Shown: in pieces, positions 39,836 to 46,966 of the stretch | Layout of the letters: each line of letters starts with the position of its first letter | Numbering within the stretch: position 1 is the stretch's first letter | DNA from: JBBQXK01 sp038251625 | GTDB lineage: Bacteria > Pseudomonadota > Alphaproteobacteria > Rhodobacterales > Rhodobacteraceae | Assembly (NCBI GenBank): GCA_038251625.1 | Contig: JBBSBE010000015.1 | Location: forward strand, 1 to 46,966 | Direction: 5' to 3' | Length of the DNA stretch: 46,966 bases | The notes under the pieces: generated by a model | Database searches by the model: none | The model's input: only the letters and a program-made list of their open reading frames with translations | What the model was told of the DNA's origin: nothing | Program-made: the position numbers and the translations under genes

Positions 39836-41622
39836 GCGGTACGCCGCGGCGTCCTTTGATCGGGCGCGTTTCGTTTAGGTTTGCGCTGGTTCTGGCAGTG
39901 GCACTTCTGCCGCTGGGGCTGGTTTCATTGTGGCAGACCAGAACGCTGAACGGCGAAGTGCAGGCCCGTGCCGAGGCCGCGCTTGTGGGCGAGGTCCTGC
40001 GCGTGGCGTCGGGCCAGGTCGATACGATCCGCAGGGTGCGCGGCATGCTTGCTGTCCTCGCGCTCACTGTACCTCAGGTGATCGACGACAATGCAGCATG
40101 TTCGCAGGTCATGCTGAACGTGAAGGCAGAGGTCAGCGAGGCATCGGTCGTCGCCTATGTGCCGCGCAGCGGATTGATGACCTGTTCATCTACCGGAAAG
40201 ACCTTCGACTATTCGACCAATCCGCTATTCGACGAAATGATCGCCGCCAAGGCCCCGGATTTCATCGTCAGCCGGGTGGCGCCCCTGTCGGGAACGTCCG
40301 TGCTTGGCGTCTCTCACCCGGTATTTTCTGCATCTGGCGCATATTTGGGCTACGTTCTTGTCGCGCTGCCACATGATCGGCTGCGCACGCTTGACGGCGA
40401 ATCCGTGACATCGTCAGACGGTAAGGACGGTCCGCCCCTGATCAACTACTGGACCTATGACGGAACCGGTGAAGTCCTGACTGCAACGACCGAACTCGAT
40501 TTCATTGCCGGACAGCTTCCAACAGCTCAGCGTCTTGCCAAGATAAAACCGAAGCGCCCGATCGTCTTTCAGGACGTCTCGTCAGACGGGATTTCGCACA
40601 CGTATTCGGTCGTCCCTTTGGTGCAGGGCGACTTTTACCTGATGGGCAGCTGGAACACCGAGCGTCCTCAACTGCTGGAACGGCTGGGGGTGCAGGCCTA
40701 CCTTGCGCCTGTCATGATGTGGGTCGTGGGCCTGATCGTCGCCGCTTGGGCTGCAGAATGGATGGTCACCCGGCACTTGCGCGATTTGCGCAGGTCCATC
40801 ACCCGCTTTGCTGGCGGGGACCGCAGGCAGCTTCAGACGCTGAAGCTGGCAGGTGCGCCCGTGGAGTTCCGAGAGATCGGCGAGGCCTACCTTGGCATGA
40901 CGGAAGCCATCATGATGGGCGAGGCCAAGCTGGAAGATTCCCTGCACCAGAAGGAGGTTCTGCTGCGCGAGGTCCATCACAGGGTCAAGAACAACCTGCA
41001 GCTCATCGCCTCGATCATGAACATGCAAATCCGGAAGGCCATCTCACCCGAAGCGCGGGTCCTGCTGAAGGGCCTGCAAGACCGGGTGATGAGCCTCGCA
41101 ACCATCCACCGGGGTCTTTACCAGACCAGTGGCCTTGTGGACGTGCGCGCAGATGAGCTTCTGGGGGATATCGCGCGGCAGATCGTCAGCATGTCGTCCG
41201 GGCAGGGCCATCGGTTCGATCTTGCCCTCGACATGGATGACTTGCGGCTGACGCCCGATCAGGCCGTGCCCCTGTCGCTTTTGCTGACCGAGGCTGTAAC
41301 CAACGCAATGAAGTATTCAGGCACAGCCCCGGGCAATACGTCGCGGATAGAAGTGGCATTGAAGGGTGACGGTGGCAACGTTGCGCGACTTTACATCGTC
41401 AACAGCATCGGCCCGAAGGGCGGCACTGTTCTCGGCGAAAGCACCGGGCTTGGCGCACAACTTCTGACAGCCTTCGCCCAACAGCTTGGCGGAACGCTTC
41501 AGCACAGGTCCGAAGACGGGTACTATCACCTCGAGGTGAGCTTCAAGGTCAGCCCGCTGAATGAGGCAGAGCGCTCGGACGAAGAGCCCGAGGGCGCTTC
41601 ATCCGAGGCCTCTGACGGCTGA
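39832..41622 (+). CDS. Membrane sensor histidine kinase of the HisKA_2 class (candidate GSR kinase)
   Basis: 596 residues: membrane helix 1 at about 15-34, a periplasmic sensor domain (about 40-285) of CHASE or Cache type, helix 2 at about 288-310, a HAMP-like linker, then the HisKA_2 box L-R-E-V-H-H-R-V-K-N-N-L-Q with phospho-His at 382/383 and a HATPase domain with L-L-T-E-A-V-T-N-A-M-K-Y-S. The acidic Ser/Glu tail is about 20 residues. ATGA-coupled to ecfG, so it is the obvious candidate to phosphorylate PhyR in response to an envelope signal; the ligand is unknown. Confidence 0.92.
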   Translation: MSGTPRRPLIGRVSFRFALVLAVALLPLGLVSLWQTRTLNGEVQARAEAALVGEVLRVASGQVDTIRRVRGMLAVLALTVPQVIDDNAACSQVMLNVKAEVSEASVVAYVPRSGLMTCSSTGKTFDYSTNPLFDEMIAAKAPDFIVSRVAPLSGTSVLGVSHPVFSASGAYLGYVLVALPHDRLRTLDGESVTSSDGKDGPPLINYWTYDGTGEVLTATTELDFIAGQLPTAQRLAKIKPKRPIVFQDVSSDGISHTYSVVPLVQGDFYLMGSWNTERPQLLERLGVQAYLAPVMMWVVGLIVAAWAAEWMVTRHLRDLRRSITRFAGGDRRQLQTLKLAGAPVEFREIGEAYLGMTEAIMMGEAKLEDSLHQKEVLLREVHHRVKNNLQLIASIMNMQIRKAISPEARVLLKGLQDRVMSLATIHRGLYQTSGLVDVRADELLGDIARQIVSMSSGQGHRFDLALDMDDLRLTPDQAVPLSLLLTEAVTNAMKYSGTAPGNTSRIEVALKGDGGNVARLYIVNSIGPKGGTVLGESTGLGAQLLTAFAQQLGGTLQHRSEDGYYHLEVSFKVSPLNEAERSDEEPEGASSEASDG

Positions 41623-41628
41623 CCCTGA

Positions 41629-42693
41629 TCAGACAGCGACTGTGGACGTTTGCTGGGCGGCGGGCTTTTGTTCCCGCAGCATGTCGTTCAGGACCAGCAC
41701 CCAGAGCAGGATCGGGATGGCGACGACGCCACCGATGGGTCCCCACAGCCAGATGCCGAATACAAGCGCAACGAAGATCAGAAGCGGGTTCAGCGAAAGC
41801 GAGCGCCCGACCAGCGAGGGTGTAACGAACTGTCCTTCGACCACGTTCAGCGATACAAAGGCCAATGCGGGCAGAAAGCTTCTCAACCCGTCGAAGGCAG
41901 CGACGCCTGCAAAGACCAGCGCAGCCACCAGCGTGACCGGCCCGACATAGGGGATGAAGTTCAGAACGAAGGCCATGAACCCCCAAAGCGCGGCGCCTGG
42001 CAGACCGAGAAGCTGCAACGCAAGCCCTGTCGCAACGCCAAGACCCGCGTTGATCAGCGTGATCGTGACGAAATAGCGCGACACCCGCCGTTCCGCCGCG
42101 CGCAACCGCTGCTCTGTCTCTCCACGCTGGGTGGGGCCGGAAAACTGGCGCGCGGCCCAACTGTAGATTTCGGTACGCGTCATCAGGAAAAAGAACAACG
42201 CGCCGGCGAATACCATCGCCTGCGCAGCGATCGCAGGGGCGACCATAAGGACACCGCCGATCGTTTCGACCGGAAGCGCGGGTTCGGCGGCAGCGGCCGC
42301 AGGCGCGGCTTTTGCCTGCTCGACCATGCTGTCAGATACTTCACGCATCACAGCCGTCAGACCGCGCAACAGCGATCTGGTGCTTTCGACGACGCCCTGA
42401 ACATCCGACCACACCTTCGGCGCCTGACGGACCAGCTCCTGTACCAGAGGCTGGAACACAAGGCCCATCAGCGACAGCAGGATCATCGTCAGAAAAAGAT
42501 TGAAGAGTGCCCCAGTTGAGGGTGCAAGGCCGCGCCGTTCCCAAAAATCCGAAATGGGCGCAAGAACCACGCCCGTCACAAGCGCAAGGGCCAGTGGGGC
42601 AGTGATCGCCTGCATCTGGGACAGAACAACAAAAAGGGCCACGACGGCCAGAAAGACCACCGACAAATGCGATGCGCGTTGCAGCTTTTCCAT
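41629..42693 (-). CDS. AI-2E family permease (YdiK/TqsA-like)
   Basis: 354 residues with about seven to eight membrane segments, the usual length for the family. The N-terminal pair (about 10-45) and the C-terminal L-P-G-A-A-L-W-G-F-M-A-F-V-L-N-F-I-P-Y-V-G block are characteristic. Some members export autoinducer-2 or sodium; most are uncharacterised. GGAGG lies six bases before ATG 42693 and an exact EcfG-type promoter is 31 bases upstream, so it is a stress-induced membrane protein here. Convergent with the kinase gene. Confidence 0.9.
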   Translation of the reverse strand: MEKLQRASHLSVVFLAVVALFVVLSQMQAITAPLALALVTGVVLAPISDFWERRGLAPSTGALFNLFLTMILLSLMGLVFQPLVQELVRQAPKVWSDVQGVVESTRSLLRGLTAVMREVSDSMVEQAKAAPAAAAAEPALPVETIGGVLMVAPAIAAQAMVFAGALFFFLMTRTEIYSWAARQFSGPTQRGETEQRLRAAERRVSRYFVTITLINAGLGVATGLALQLLGLPGAALWGFMAFVLNFIPYVGPVTLVAALVFAGVAAFDGLRSFLPALAFVSLNVVEGQFVTPSLVGRSLSLNPLLIFVALVFGIWLWGPIGGVVAIPILLWVLVLNDMLREQKPAAQQTSTVAV

Positions 42694-42723
42694 GTTCGCC
42701 TCCCGCGATCAACCACAGTCGGA

Positions 42724-42749
42724 AACGCGTCGCGCGCGCAGTCGGTTCC
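42724..42749 (-). promoter_or_regulatory. EcfG-type promoter of the AI-2E permease gene
   Basis: Minus strand GGAAC (42749-42745), 17 bases, CGTT (42727-42724); exact. Confidence 0.82.
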
Positions 42750-42783
42750 TTGCCTTTTTGCAATCATCTTTTGCGGCCAAATC

Positions 42784-42809
42784 GGAACCAAATCGGCCAA
42801 CGCAGCGTT
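42784..42809 (+). promoter_or_regulatory. EcfG-type promoter of the csbD gene
   Basis: GGAAC (42784-42788), 17 bases, CGTT (42806-42809); exact, 56 bases before the start codon and back to back with the AI-2E promoter, 34 bases away. Confidence 0.83.
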
Positions 42810-42865
42810 GGTACGCCATGAAGTGTCGTGGAACGCGCACACCGGATTTCAGAAAGGAGATCGCA

Positions 42866-43063
42866 ATGAACTGGGATCAAGTGCAAGGCAAGTGGAAGCA
42901 GCTCAAGGGCAAGGCGCGCGAAACCTGGGGTGATATGACCGAGGACGACCTTGACAAGGTTGAAGGCAAGCGCGAGCAACTCGTCGGCCTCGTTCAGGAA
43001 AAGTATGGCCACGCCAAGGCGGATGCCGAGCGTGAGGTTGACACCTGGATGAAGGGTCTCTGA
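42866..43063 (+). CDS. CsbD-family stress protein
   Basis: 65-residue, highly charged helical protein. N-W-D-Q-V-Q-G-K-W-K-Q-L-K-G-K-A-R-E-T-W-G and L-D-K-V-E-G-K-R-E-Q-L-V-G are the two halves of the CsbD fold. Members accumulate in general stress in Bacillus and in Alphaproteobacteria, with unknown biochemical role. AAGGAG lies six bases before ATG 42866. It is flanked by an exact EcfG-type promoter and a strong terminator, so it is a single-gene unit. Confidence 0.95.
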   Translation: MNWDQVQGKWKQLKGKARETWGDMTEDDLDKVEGKREQLVGLVQEKYGHAKADAEREVDTWMKGL

Positions 43064-43090
43064 CCCACTTCCCAACCACCAAGCCACAGG

Positions 43091-43125
43091 CACGCCCTGC
43101 CCGGTATTCCGGGCAGGGCGTGTTT
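43091..43125 (+). terminator. Intrinsic terminator after csbD
   Basis: A 14-base-pair stem, CACGCCCTGCCCGG and complement, with loop TATT and a TTTCATTT tail on the plus strand, 28 bases after the csbD stop. Confidence 0.92.
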
Positions 43126-43182
43126 CATTTCAGGACGTGCGTGCAAGACTGTTTGGAACGGTTTGAGCTTGGATGGAGAGCA

Positions 43183-43689
43183 CTACTTTCGTGAGATGCG
43201 CGAGGCGATCGCATCGGCCGTTGCCGAGATCACCGCAGTTGATCGGCGGACCGTCAAGGCGGCCCCTTCTTCTGCCCCATCGATCACTGCATCTGCCGCC
43301 GTCTCGGCCAGTGCGTACGCCCAAGTGGCCTCGCGCTCCCAAAGATCGGCCGCCTGGCTGCGCATGGCGTCTCCTACATCGCCGAGCAGACGATCCTCGA
43401 TCCGGGTGACCGGAAACGCCCGCGCCGCCACGGCCCCTGTCCCGAATGCGGCAGCCCCGGCGAGCAGAACCCCACCGTTTACCACCAGATCGTCCTCTAC
43501 CTTCATTTTCTGTCGCACCGGCTGACGCGCCAGCAGAAGACACCCAAGCCCGAACCCGCCAAGCACAAGTGCCGTTGAAAGCGGGCTATGCCCCTCATTT
43601 CCCCGCAGTTTCCGCAGGGCGCGGCTAAGGTCGGCGCGGTCCTGCGCCCTGACGGCTTCGATCGCGGGAATGTCAGTTTGGCTGTTCAT
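43183..43689 (-). CDS. Membrane protein of unknown function in the YqjD/YqjE-like operon
   Basis: 168 residues. A basic N-terminal helix (about 10-32) is followed by two membrane segments (about 38-55 and 70-92), then an Ala/Glu-rich amphipathic helix region to the end. No recognised family. It occupies the place of YqjK in the enterobacterial yqjDEK order but shows no clear likeness. ATG 43689 overlaps the upstream YqjE-like stop (ATGA). Last gene of the operon driven from 45184-45209. Confidence 0.75.
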   Translation of the reverse strand: MNSQTDIPAIEAVRAQDRADLSRALRKLRGNEGHSPLSTALVLGGFGLGCLLLARQPVRQKMKVEDDLVVNGGVLLAGAAAFGTGAVAARAFPVTRIEDRLLGDVGDAMRSQAADLWEREATWAYALAETAADAVIDGAEEGAALTVRRSTAVISATADAIASRISRK

Positions 43690-44120
43690 CGTTGGGAACT
43701 TTCACTAAGCGCATCCGAAACCGCCCGCAGATCGGTACGGAGGCCGGAAAGCGTGGCCATGGGGAAGAGCGGACGGCGGCGCAAGCGCCAGGCGATAAGC
43801 GCAACGCAGATGGCGGCCATCAGAACGAAGAGACCCGCACTGCACAGATGTGCCAGCACAGGCGCAACACCCAAAGAAACGATCCAAGCAGTCAGCGCCG
43901 CCGCCGCCTCGCTAAGTGCCGAAAGGGTGAGGAGAAGGCTGAACAGGCCGCACACCACAGCCAGAACGACAGCACGCACCATTCTTGCAAATTCGGCGCG
44001 CGCCAAAGCGACAGCGCCAAGCATCAGTCGCACGGCAGCAATCGCCGCATCGAGCAATGGCTCGTCGGGTGACGGGGCCGCGTCAGCCGCGGCCCCTTCA
44101 TTTGTATCTTCCGCGATCAA
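43686..44120 (-). CDS. YqjE-like membrane protein (phage-holin-like DUF1469 group)
   Basis: 144 residues with two or three membrane segments (about 46-68, 73-92 and 94-112) and a basic cytoplasmic tail. The arrangement L-A-R-A-E-F-A-R-M-V-R-A before the first segment is typical of the YqjE/holin-X superfamily. It is four-base coupled to the YqjD-like gene upstream and the unknown gene downstream. Likely an inner-membrane stress protein; function not established for the family. Confidence 0.78.
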   Translation of the reverse strand: MIAEDTNEGAAADAAPSPDEPLLDAAIAAVRLMLGAVALARAEFARMVRAVVLAVVCGLFSLLLTLSALSEAAAALTAWIVSLGVAPVLAHLCSAGLFVLMAAICVALIAWRLRRRPLFPMATLSGLRTDLRAVSDALSESSQR

Positions 44121-44656
44121 GCGGTCGCCTTCTTGGCGCGCGGTTTTCCAACCTTGCGGGGCGCGGGCGCTGCCGCCTCCACGCGCGGGGTGGCCGTGCG
44201 GGTCTTGCGCTTTGCAATCGGAGCAGGCTCAGACACGGATGCCCGCAGCGCGCGTGTCAGCAGAAAGCCCACGACGGCCATACCGGCTACCACAATCTCG
44301 GGGTTGCGGCGCGCGAATGCGGCGCTCGACCGCGCGGCATTGCGCAGGTTCTGGCCTTTAAGGCCTTCAGCTACATTGCCCACACGGCGTGCCGCCTCGG
44401 CGACGGCGCGGCCCGGCGCAGTATCTGCAAGATCCTCTTGGGCCAGCGCGCGCAATTTCGTCGCGGCAGAGTTTGTGCGGTCCACGATCTCTTCCCGGAC
44501 CTGTTCCACGCGGTCGCGCGCAGCCCCGGCGATGGTGTCGAGCGCGCTGCGGGCGGATTCAACGATATCCTCTGCGGCATCCTGAGCCGCACCGGCGGCA
44601 GCTTCAGCGCGTGCATTTCCATTGAGGCGGGCGGAGTTGGTTTCAGCTTTCATCAT
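44117..44656 (-). CDS. YqjD/ElaB-like ribosome-associated membrane-anchored protein (DUF883-like)
   Basis: 179 residues: a long Ala/Glu/Arg-rich helix (about 15-115), one membrane segment near the C-terminal third (R-R-N-P-E-I-V-V-A-G-M-A-V-V-G-F-L-L-T), and a Lys/Pro/Ala-rich basic tail. E. coli YqjD and ElaB have a similar helix-plus-anchor plan and bind stationary-phase ribosomes; here the basic tail is an extra. Two adjacent ATGs (44656, 44653) follow AGGAG; the second has better spacing. Confidence 0.8.
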   Translation of the reverse strand: MMKAETNSARLNGNARAEAAAGAAQDAAEDIVESARSALDTIAGAARDRVEQVREEIVDRTNSAATKLRALAQEDLADTAPGRAVAEAARRVGNVAEGLKGQNLRNAARSSAAFARRNPEIVVAGMAVVGFLLTRALRASVSEPAPIAKRKTRTATPRVEAAAPAPRKVGKPRAKKATA

Positions 44657-44686
44657 CAGTCTCCTGTCTTCGGTTATGTTGTGGGG

Positions 44687-45145
44687 TCAGCGGACAAGCC
44701 GGGTTTCGGCCAAAAGGCCGGAAAGTTCGTCCCGCATTTCTGCGACCGGGGACTGCACATGCTGGGGCAACCCTGCGTGCAGCGCGTCACTGAAGGCGTC
44801 GATCACATGCGCCTCGCCGCTGCGAATGCTATCCATGACGTCGGCGTCGATCTCGTCAAAGAACGCGCGTGCCGACACGACCACCTTGTTGACCGTGGCC
44901 ATGAACGACCCGTCTTGATCGGGGGTTGCGCCAAGGTCAGACAAAAGGCGTGCCAGCCTGACCGCGTGATCTGCGTGAAGCGTGCGAAACTGCTCGGCGG
45001 TCGGGCGAAAGGAAGGCTCGGCCTTCTCGACCATGGTTTCATAGCCGGCAAGGGCATCGACGGTGCGCGTGTGCAGCACCGCGAGGCTATCGACGGCAGA
45101 GACATCGGCCGGCGGTTCGGCACTTATGGTTTCAAATGCTTTCAT
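44687..45145 (-). CDS. DUF2383/PA2169-like four-helix protein
   Basis: 152 residues from ATG 45145 with AGGAGG six bases upstream. Ferritin-like helical pattern: L-H-T-R-T-V-D-A-L-A-G-Y-E-T-M-V-E-K-A, F-R-T-L-H-A-D-H-A-V-R-L-A-R-L-L, and a Gly/Ser loop, as in the PA2169 family. Ligands for a metal site (E/H pairs) are possible but not certain. First gene of the DUF2383, YqjD-like, YqjE-like, unknown operon; near-consensus EcfG-type promoter upstream. Confidence 0.82.
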   Translation of the reverse strand: MKAFETISAEPPADVSAVDSLAVLHTRTVDALAGYETMVEKAEPSFRPTAEQFRTLHADHAVRLARLLSDLGATPDQDGSFMATVNKVVVSARAFFDEIDADVMDSIRSGEAHVIDAFSDALHAGLPQHVQSPVAEMRDELSGLLAETRLVR

Positions 45146-45183
45146 CGGACCCTCCTGCGGATTCATGGCTTCATCAGCAGGAG

Positions 45184-45209
45184 AACACCCGCAACACCCA
45201 ATCGGTTCC
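45184..45209 (-). promoter_or_regulatory. Near-consensus EcfG-type promoter of the DUF2383 operon
   Basis: Minus strand GGAAC (45209-45205), 17 bases, TGTT (45187-45184); one mismatch, 39 bases before the start. Back to back with the exact promoter at 45223. Confidence 0.6.
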
Positions 45210-45222
45210 CTTTCTCGATTTG

Positions 45223-45248
45223 GGAACCGGATGCATTTTGCTCGCGTT
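45223..45248 (+). promoter_or_regulatory. EcfG-type promoter of the DUF1328 gene
   Basis: GGAAC (45223-45227), 17 bases, CGTT (45245-45248); exact, 56 bases before the start codon. Confidence 0.82.
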
Positions 45249-45304
45249 TGCTGATCATGAACGGACATTCACCGTCCACCCTGAAACCTGAAAAGGAGAC
45301 CATC

Positions 45305-45478
45305 ATGCTCGGTTGGGCCCTCACCTTTCTTATCGTCGCGCTGATCGCGGCTGCGCTTGGCTTCGGCGGGATCGCCGGTGCTTCTGCAGGGATCGCGCAG
45401 ATCCTCTTCTTCGTTTTCCTGCTGCTGTTTGTCGTCGCCATGATTGCACGCGCCCTGCGCGGCAGACCGCCCGTCTAA
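45305..45478 (+). CDS. Small DUF1328/YtjA-like membrane protein
   Basis: 57 residues: two membrane helices (about 4-24 and 30-50) joined by a Gly-rich turn (GFGGIAGASAGIA), and a basic tail R-A-L-R-G-R. This is the whole family fold. AAGGAG lies seven bases before ATG 45305, and the gene is monocistronic with its own EcfG-type promoter and terminator. Function is unknown, although members are induced in stress. Confidence 0.92.
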   Translation: MLGWALTFLIVALIAAALGFGGIAGASAGIAQILFFVFLLLFVVAMIARALRGRPPV

Positions 45479-45514
45479 GCTTTCTTCCTGCTCCCCACGA
45501 ACAGACGGCATTGC

Positions 45515-45548
45515 ACAGGGTCGCCATTCGGCGGCCCTGTCTTTGTTT
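45515..45548 (+). terminator. Intrinsic terminator after the DUF1328 gene
   Basis: An 11-base-pair stem with one G-U pair (ACAGGGTCGCC/GGCGGCCCTGT), loop ATTC, then CTTTGTTT on the plus strand. Confidence 0.8.
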
Positions 45549-45575
45549 ATGGCTCAGTGTGTCATGCCAACGGGA

Positions 45576-46352
45576 TCAGGCCCGGCGAGAGGGCACCATG
45601 CCTTCGAACCAGCGGAAGGCCAGCACGATGATCCCCGCGATCACCATATAGACCACTGCAAGCAGCAAAAGCGGCTCGTAGACGATGAACGTATCCTGCC
45701 GGACCCGGCTGGCGACCGCGTAGATATCCACCACCGTGATCGTGGCCACCAGCGGCGTCGCCTTCAGTTGCAGCACCGTCTCGCCCCCCAGCGTGGGCAG
45801 CGCGCGGTGGATCGCTTGCGGCAACCAGATACGAAGAAGTATCTTCCAACGCGGCATCCCCATTGCCCGTGCCGCCTCTAGCTGGCCATGCGGCACGGAT
45901 TTGAACGCGCCCCGCATGATCTCGCCCTCATATCCTGCGAACGATAGTGTCAGCGCCAGCACGGCATAGGGCCAGGCCTGCCGCAGGATCGGCCAAAGGT
46001 CGGATTGCCGTATCCATGGGTATTGCGGGAAAAGCGATCCAAGGCCGTAATAGAGAAGCCAGAGTTGCAGCAGCAACGGCGTGCCCCTGATGACCGTGCA
46101 GAAGGCACGCGCGGGCGCAGCGAGGTACCACGGCCCCGCCGCCTGCGCGAGGCCAAGCGGGATCGCCAGCAGCATCCCGAAAAAGACCGTCACGGCCAGG
46201 ATCCAGAGCGAACGCCAGATGCCTTCTGCGGCCAGCGGGGCATATTTCGGCAACCAGTCCCAGCGCAGCGTGAAAACGCACCACGCAACAATGGCAAGCG
46301 CGATTGCGATCATCACGATCCGGTGCGGCGGAAACATGCGGGCTTCGATCAT
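45576..46352 (-). CDS. Polar amino acid ABC transporter permease (HisM/ArtM-like)
   Basis: 258 residues, about five membrane segments. The HisM/HisQ signature is clear: R-G-T-P-L-L-L-Q-L-W in the first third and the EAA loop G-Q-L-E-A-A-R-A-M-G-M-P-R-W-K near the C-terminal half. It pairs with the permease upstream to form the channel of a histidine, lysine/arginine/ornithine, octopine or related importer. ATG 46352 overlaps the upstream stop (ATGA). Binding protein and ATPase genes are presumably outside the window. Confidence 0.94.
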   Translation of the reverse strand: MIEARMFPPHRIVMIAIALAIVAWCVFTLRWDWLPKYAPLAAEGIWRSLWILAVTVFFGMLLAIPLGLAQAAGPWYLAAPARAFCTVIRGTPLLLQLWLLYYGLGSLFPQYPWIRQSDLWPILRQAWPYAVLALTLSFAGYEGEIMRGAFKSVPHGQLEAARAMGMPRWKILLRIWLPQAIHRALPTLGGETVLQLKATPLVATITVVDIYAVASRVRQDTFIVYEPLLLLAVVYMVIAGIIVLAFRWFEGMVPSRRA

Positions 46353-46966
46353 CGCCCGCCTCCCGAGGTGCGCGGTTGTCCACGCCGTGCCCATGCCTCG
46401 ATCCGGCCGAAAAGCACGCCCGACAGAAGCGACAGCAGAAGGTACAGGATGCCAGCAGCGATGAAGAACGTGAAGAAGGCCTTGGTTGTACCCGCCGCCT
46501 GCCGCGTGGCCTGCGTCAGTTCGGCAAAGCCGACGACGGCCAGAAGGGCCGTGTCTTTCGTCGCGATCAGCCACAGGTTGGCCATTCCCGGCACGGCATT
46601 GGAAAGCATCGCAGGCAGCGTGATCCGCCGCGCCAGCATCACCGGCGGCATCCCCATGGCACGCGCGGCCTCGATCTGGCCCGAAGGCACGGCAAGGATC
46701 GCACCGCGCAGCACCTCGGTCGCATAGGCCCCCTGCACGACGCCAAGGACCGTGATACCGGCGGCGACACCAGAGATCTGGATGCGGTCAAAGCCCCACA
46801 AAAGCAGGACTTCATTCACAGCATCGGTGACAGCGAAATAGAGGATAAGAATAAGCACAAGTTCGGGCACCGCTCGCACTATGGTGGTGTAGACGGCCAG
46901 AAGGTCACGCGTGACCGGCCCCCCGTAAAGCTTCCCATAAGCACCAAGGGTGCCAATCACGAGCCC
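46349..46966 (-). CDS. Polar amino acid ABC transporter permease (HisQ/ArtQ-like), 5' end cut by window edge
   Basis: 206 codons visible; the N terminus lies beyond the window. V-R-A-V-P-E-L-V-L-I-L-I-L-Y-F (the R-G-x-P-E-L type motif) and the EAA loop G-Q-I-E-A-A-R-A-M-G-M-P-P-V-M-L identify the family. The frame is open to the window end with no start needed there. Partner of the permease at 45576. Substrate not determinable from permeases alone. Confidence 0.93.
   Translation of the reverse strand, partial: GLVIGTLGAYGKLYGGPVTRDLLAVYTTIVRAVPELVLILILYFAVTDAVNEVLLLWGFDRIQISGVAAGITVLGVVQGAYATEVLRGAILAVPSGQIEAARAMGMPPVMLARRITLPAMLSNAVPGMANLWLIATKDTALLAVVGFAELTQATRQAAGTTKAFFTFFIAAGILYLLLSLLSGVLFGRIEAWARRGQPRTSGGGR

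Noticed and set aside
40440..40500. GGAAC inside the sensor kinase gene
   Set aside because: No CGTT at 16-17 bases; chance occurrence in coding DNA.

Overview
The window is high-GC alphaproteobacterial chromosome, most like Rhodobacteraceae (Roseobacter/Rhodobacter group). The signs are the gene families, the many ATGA/GTGA four-base stop-start overlaps, and a complete PhyR-NepR-EcfG general stress response (GSR) locus, which is found only in Alphaproteobacteria. I see no phage, insertion sequence, CRISPR array or plasmid function. All calls come from reading the sequence and translations; no database search was run.

Layout. 1-5971: a tightly coupled minus-strand cluster for uptake and hydrolysis of a polyamine or guanidino compound (binding protein, two permeases, ATPase, MBL-fold hydrolase, DDAH-like amidinohydrolase) with a divergent LysR regulator. 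5956-11205: RND efflux pump (inner-membrane pump and adaptor) with a TetR repressor and a perfect 20-bp palindromic operator. 11528-11603: tRNA-Ala(CGC). 11737-16365: glycine cleavage operon gcvT-gcvH-gcvP behind a tandem glycine riboswitch. 16420-31000: housekeeping and accessory genes: gamma-glutamylcyclotransferase, OmpA-family envelope protein, ubiA, rsmE-GNAT-two unknowns, gshA, sugar-nucleotide epimerase, ChaC, CDF metal transporter, SH3 protein, 2-hydroxyacid dehydrogenase, PNPOx-like protein, and a COG4280-like membrane protein.

31049-45478 is the most interesting part: a stress island built round phyR, nepR, ecfG and a HisKA_2 sensor kinase. Reading both strands I find eight exact EcfG-type promoters (GGAAC, 16 or 17 bases, CGTT) and up to four near matches, each in front of a gene on the correct strand. 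They serve a lipid kinase-phosphoesterase-zinc protease operon, a secreted PRC-barrel protein, Dps, a periplasmic unknown, phyR, nepR-ecfG-kinase, an AI-2E family permease, CsbD, a DUF2383-YqjD-YqjE-like operon and a DUF1328 membrane peptide. Four promoter pairs are back to back, and the phyR/nepR pair physically overlaps. The island therefore looks like the sigma factor, its partner-switch regulators and much of its envelope and DNA-protection regulon in one neighbourhood, together with unknown genes (35063-35611, 36516-36917, 37572-38060, 43183-43689) that are natural candidates for new GSR effectors or modulators.

45576-46966: two polar-amino-acid ABC permeases, the second running off the window end.
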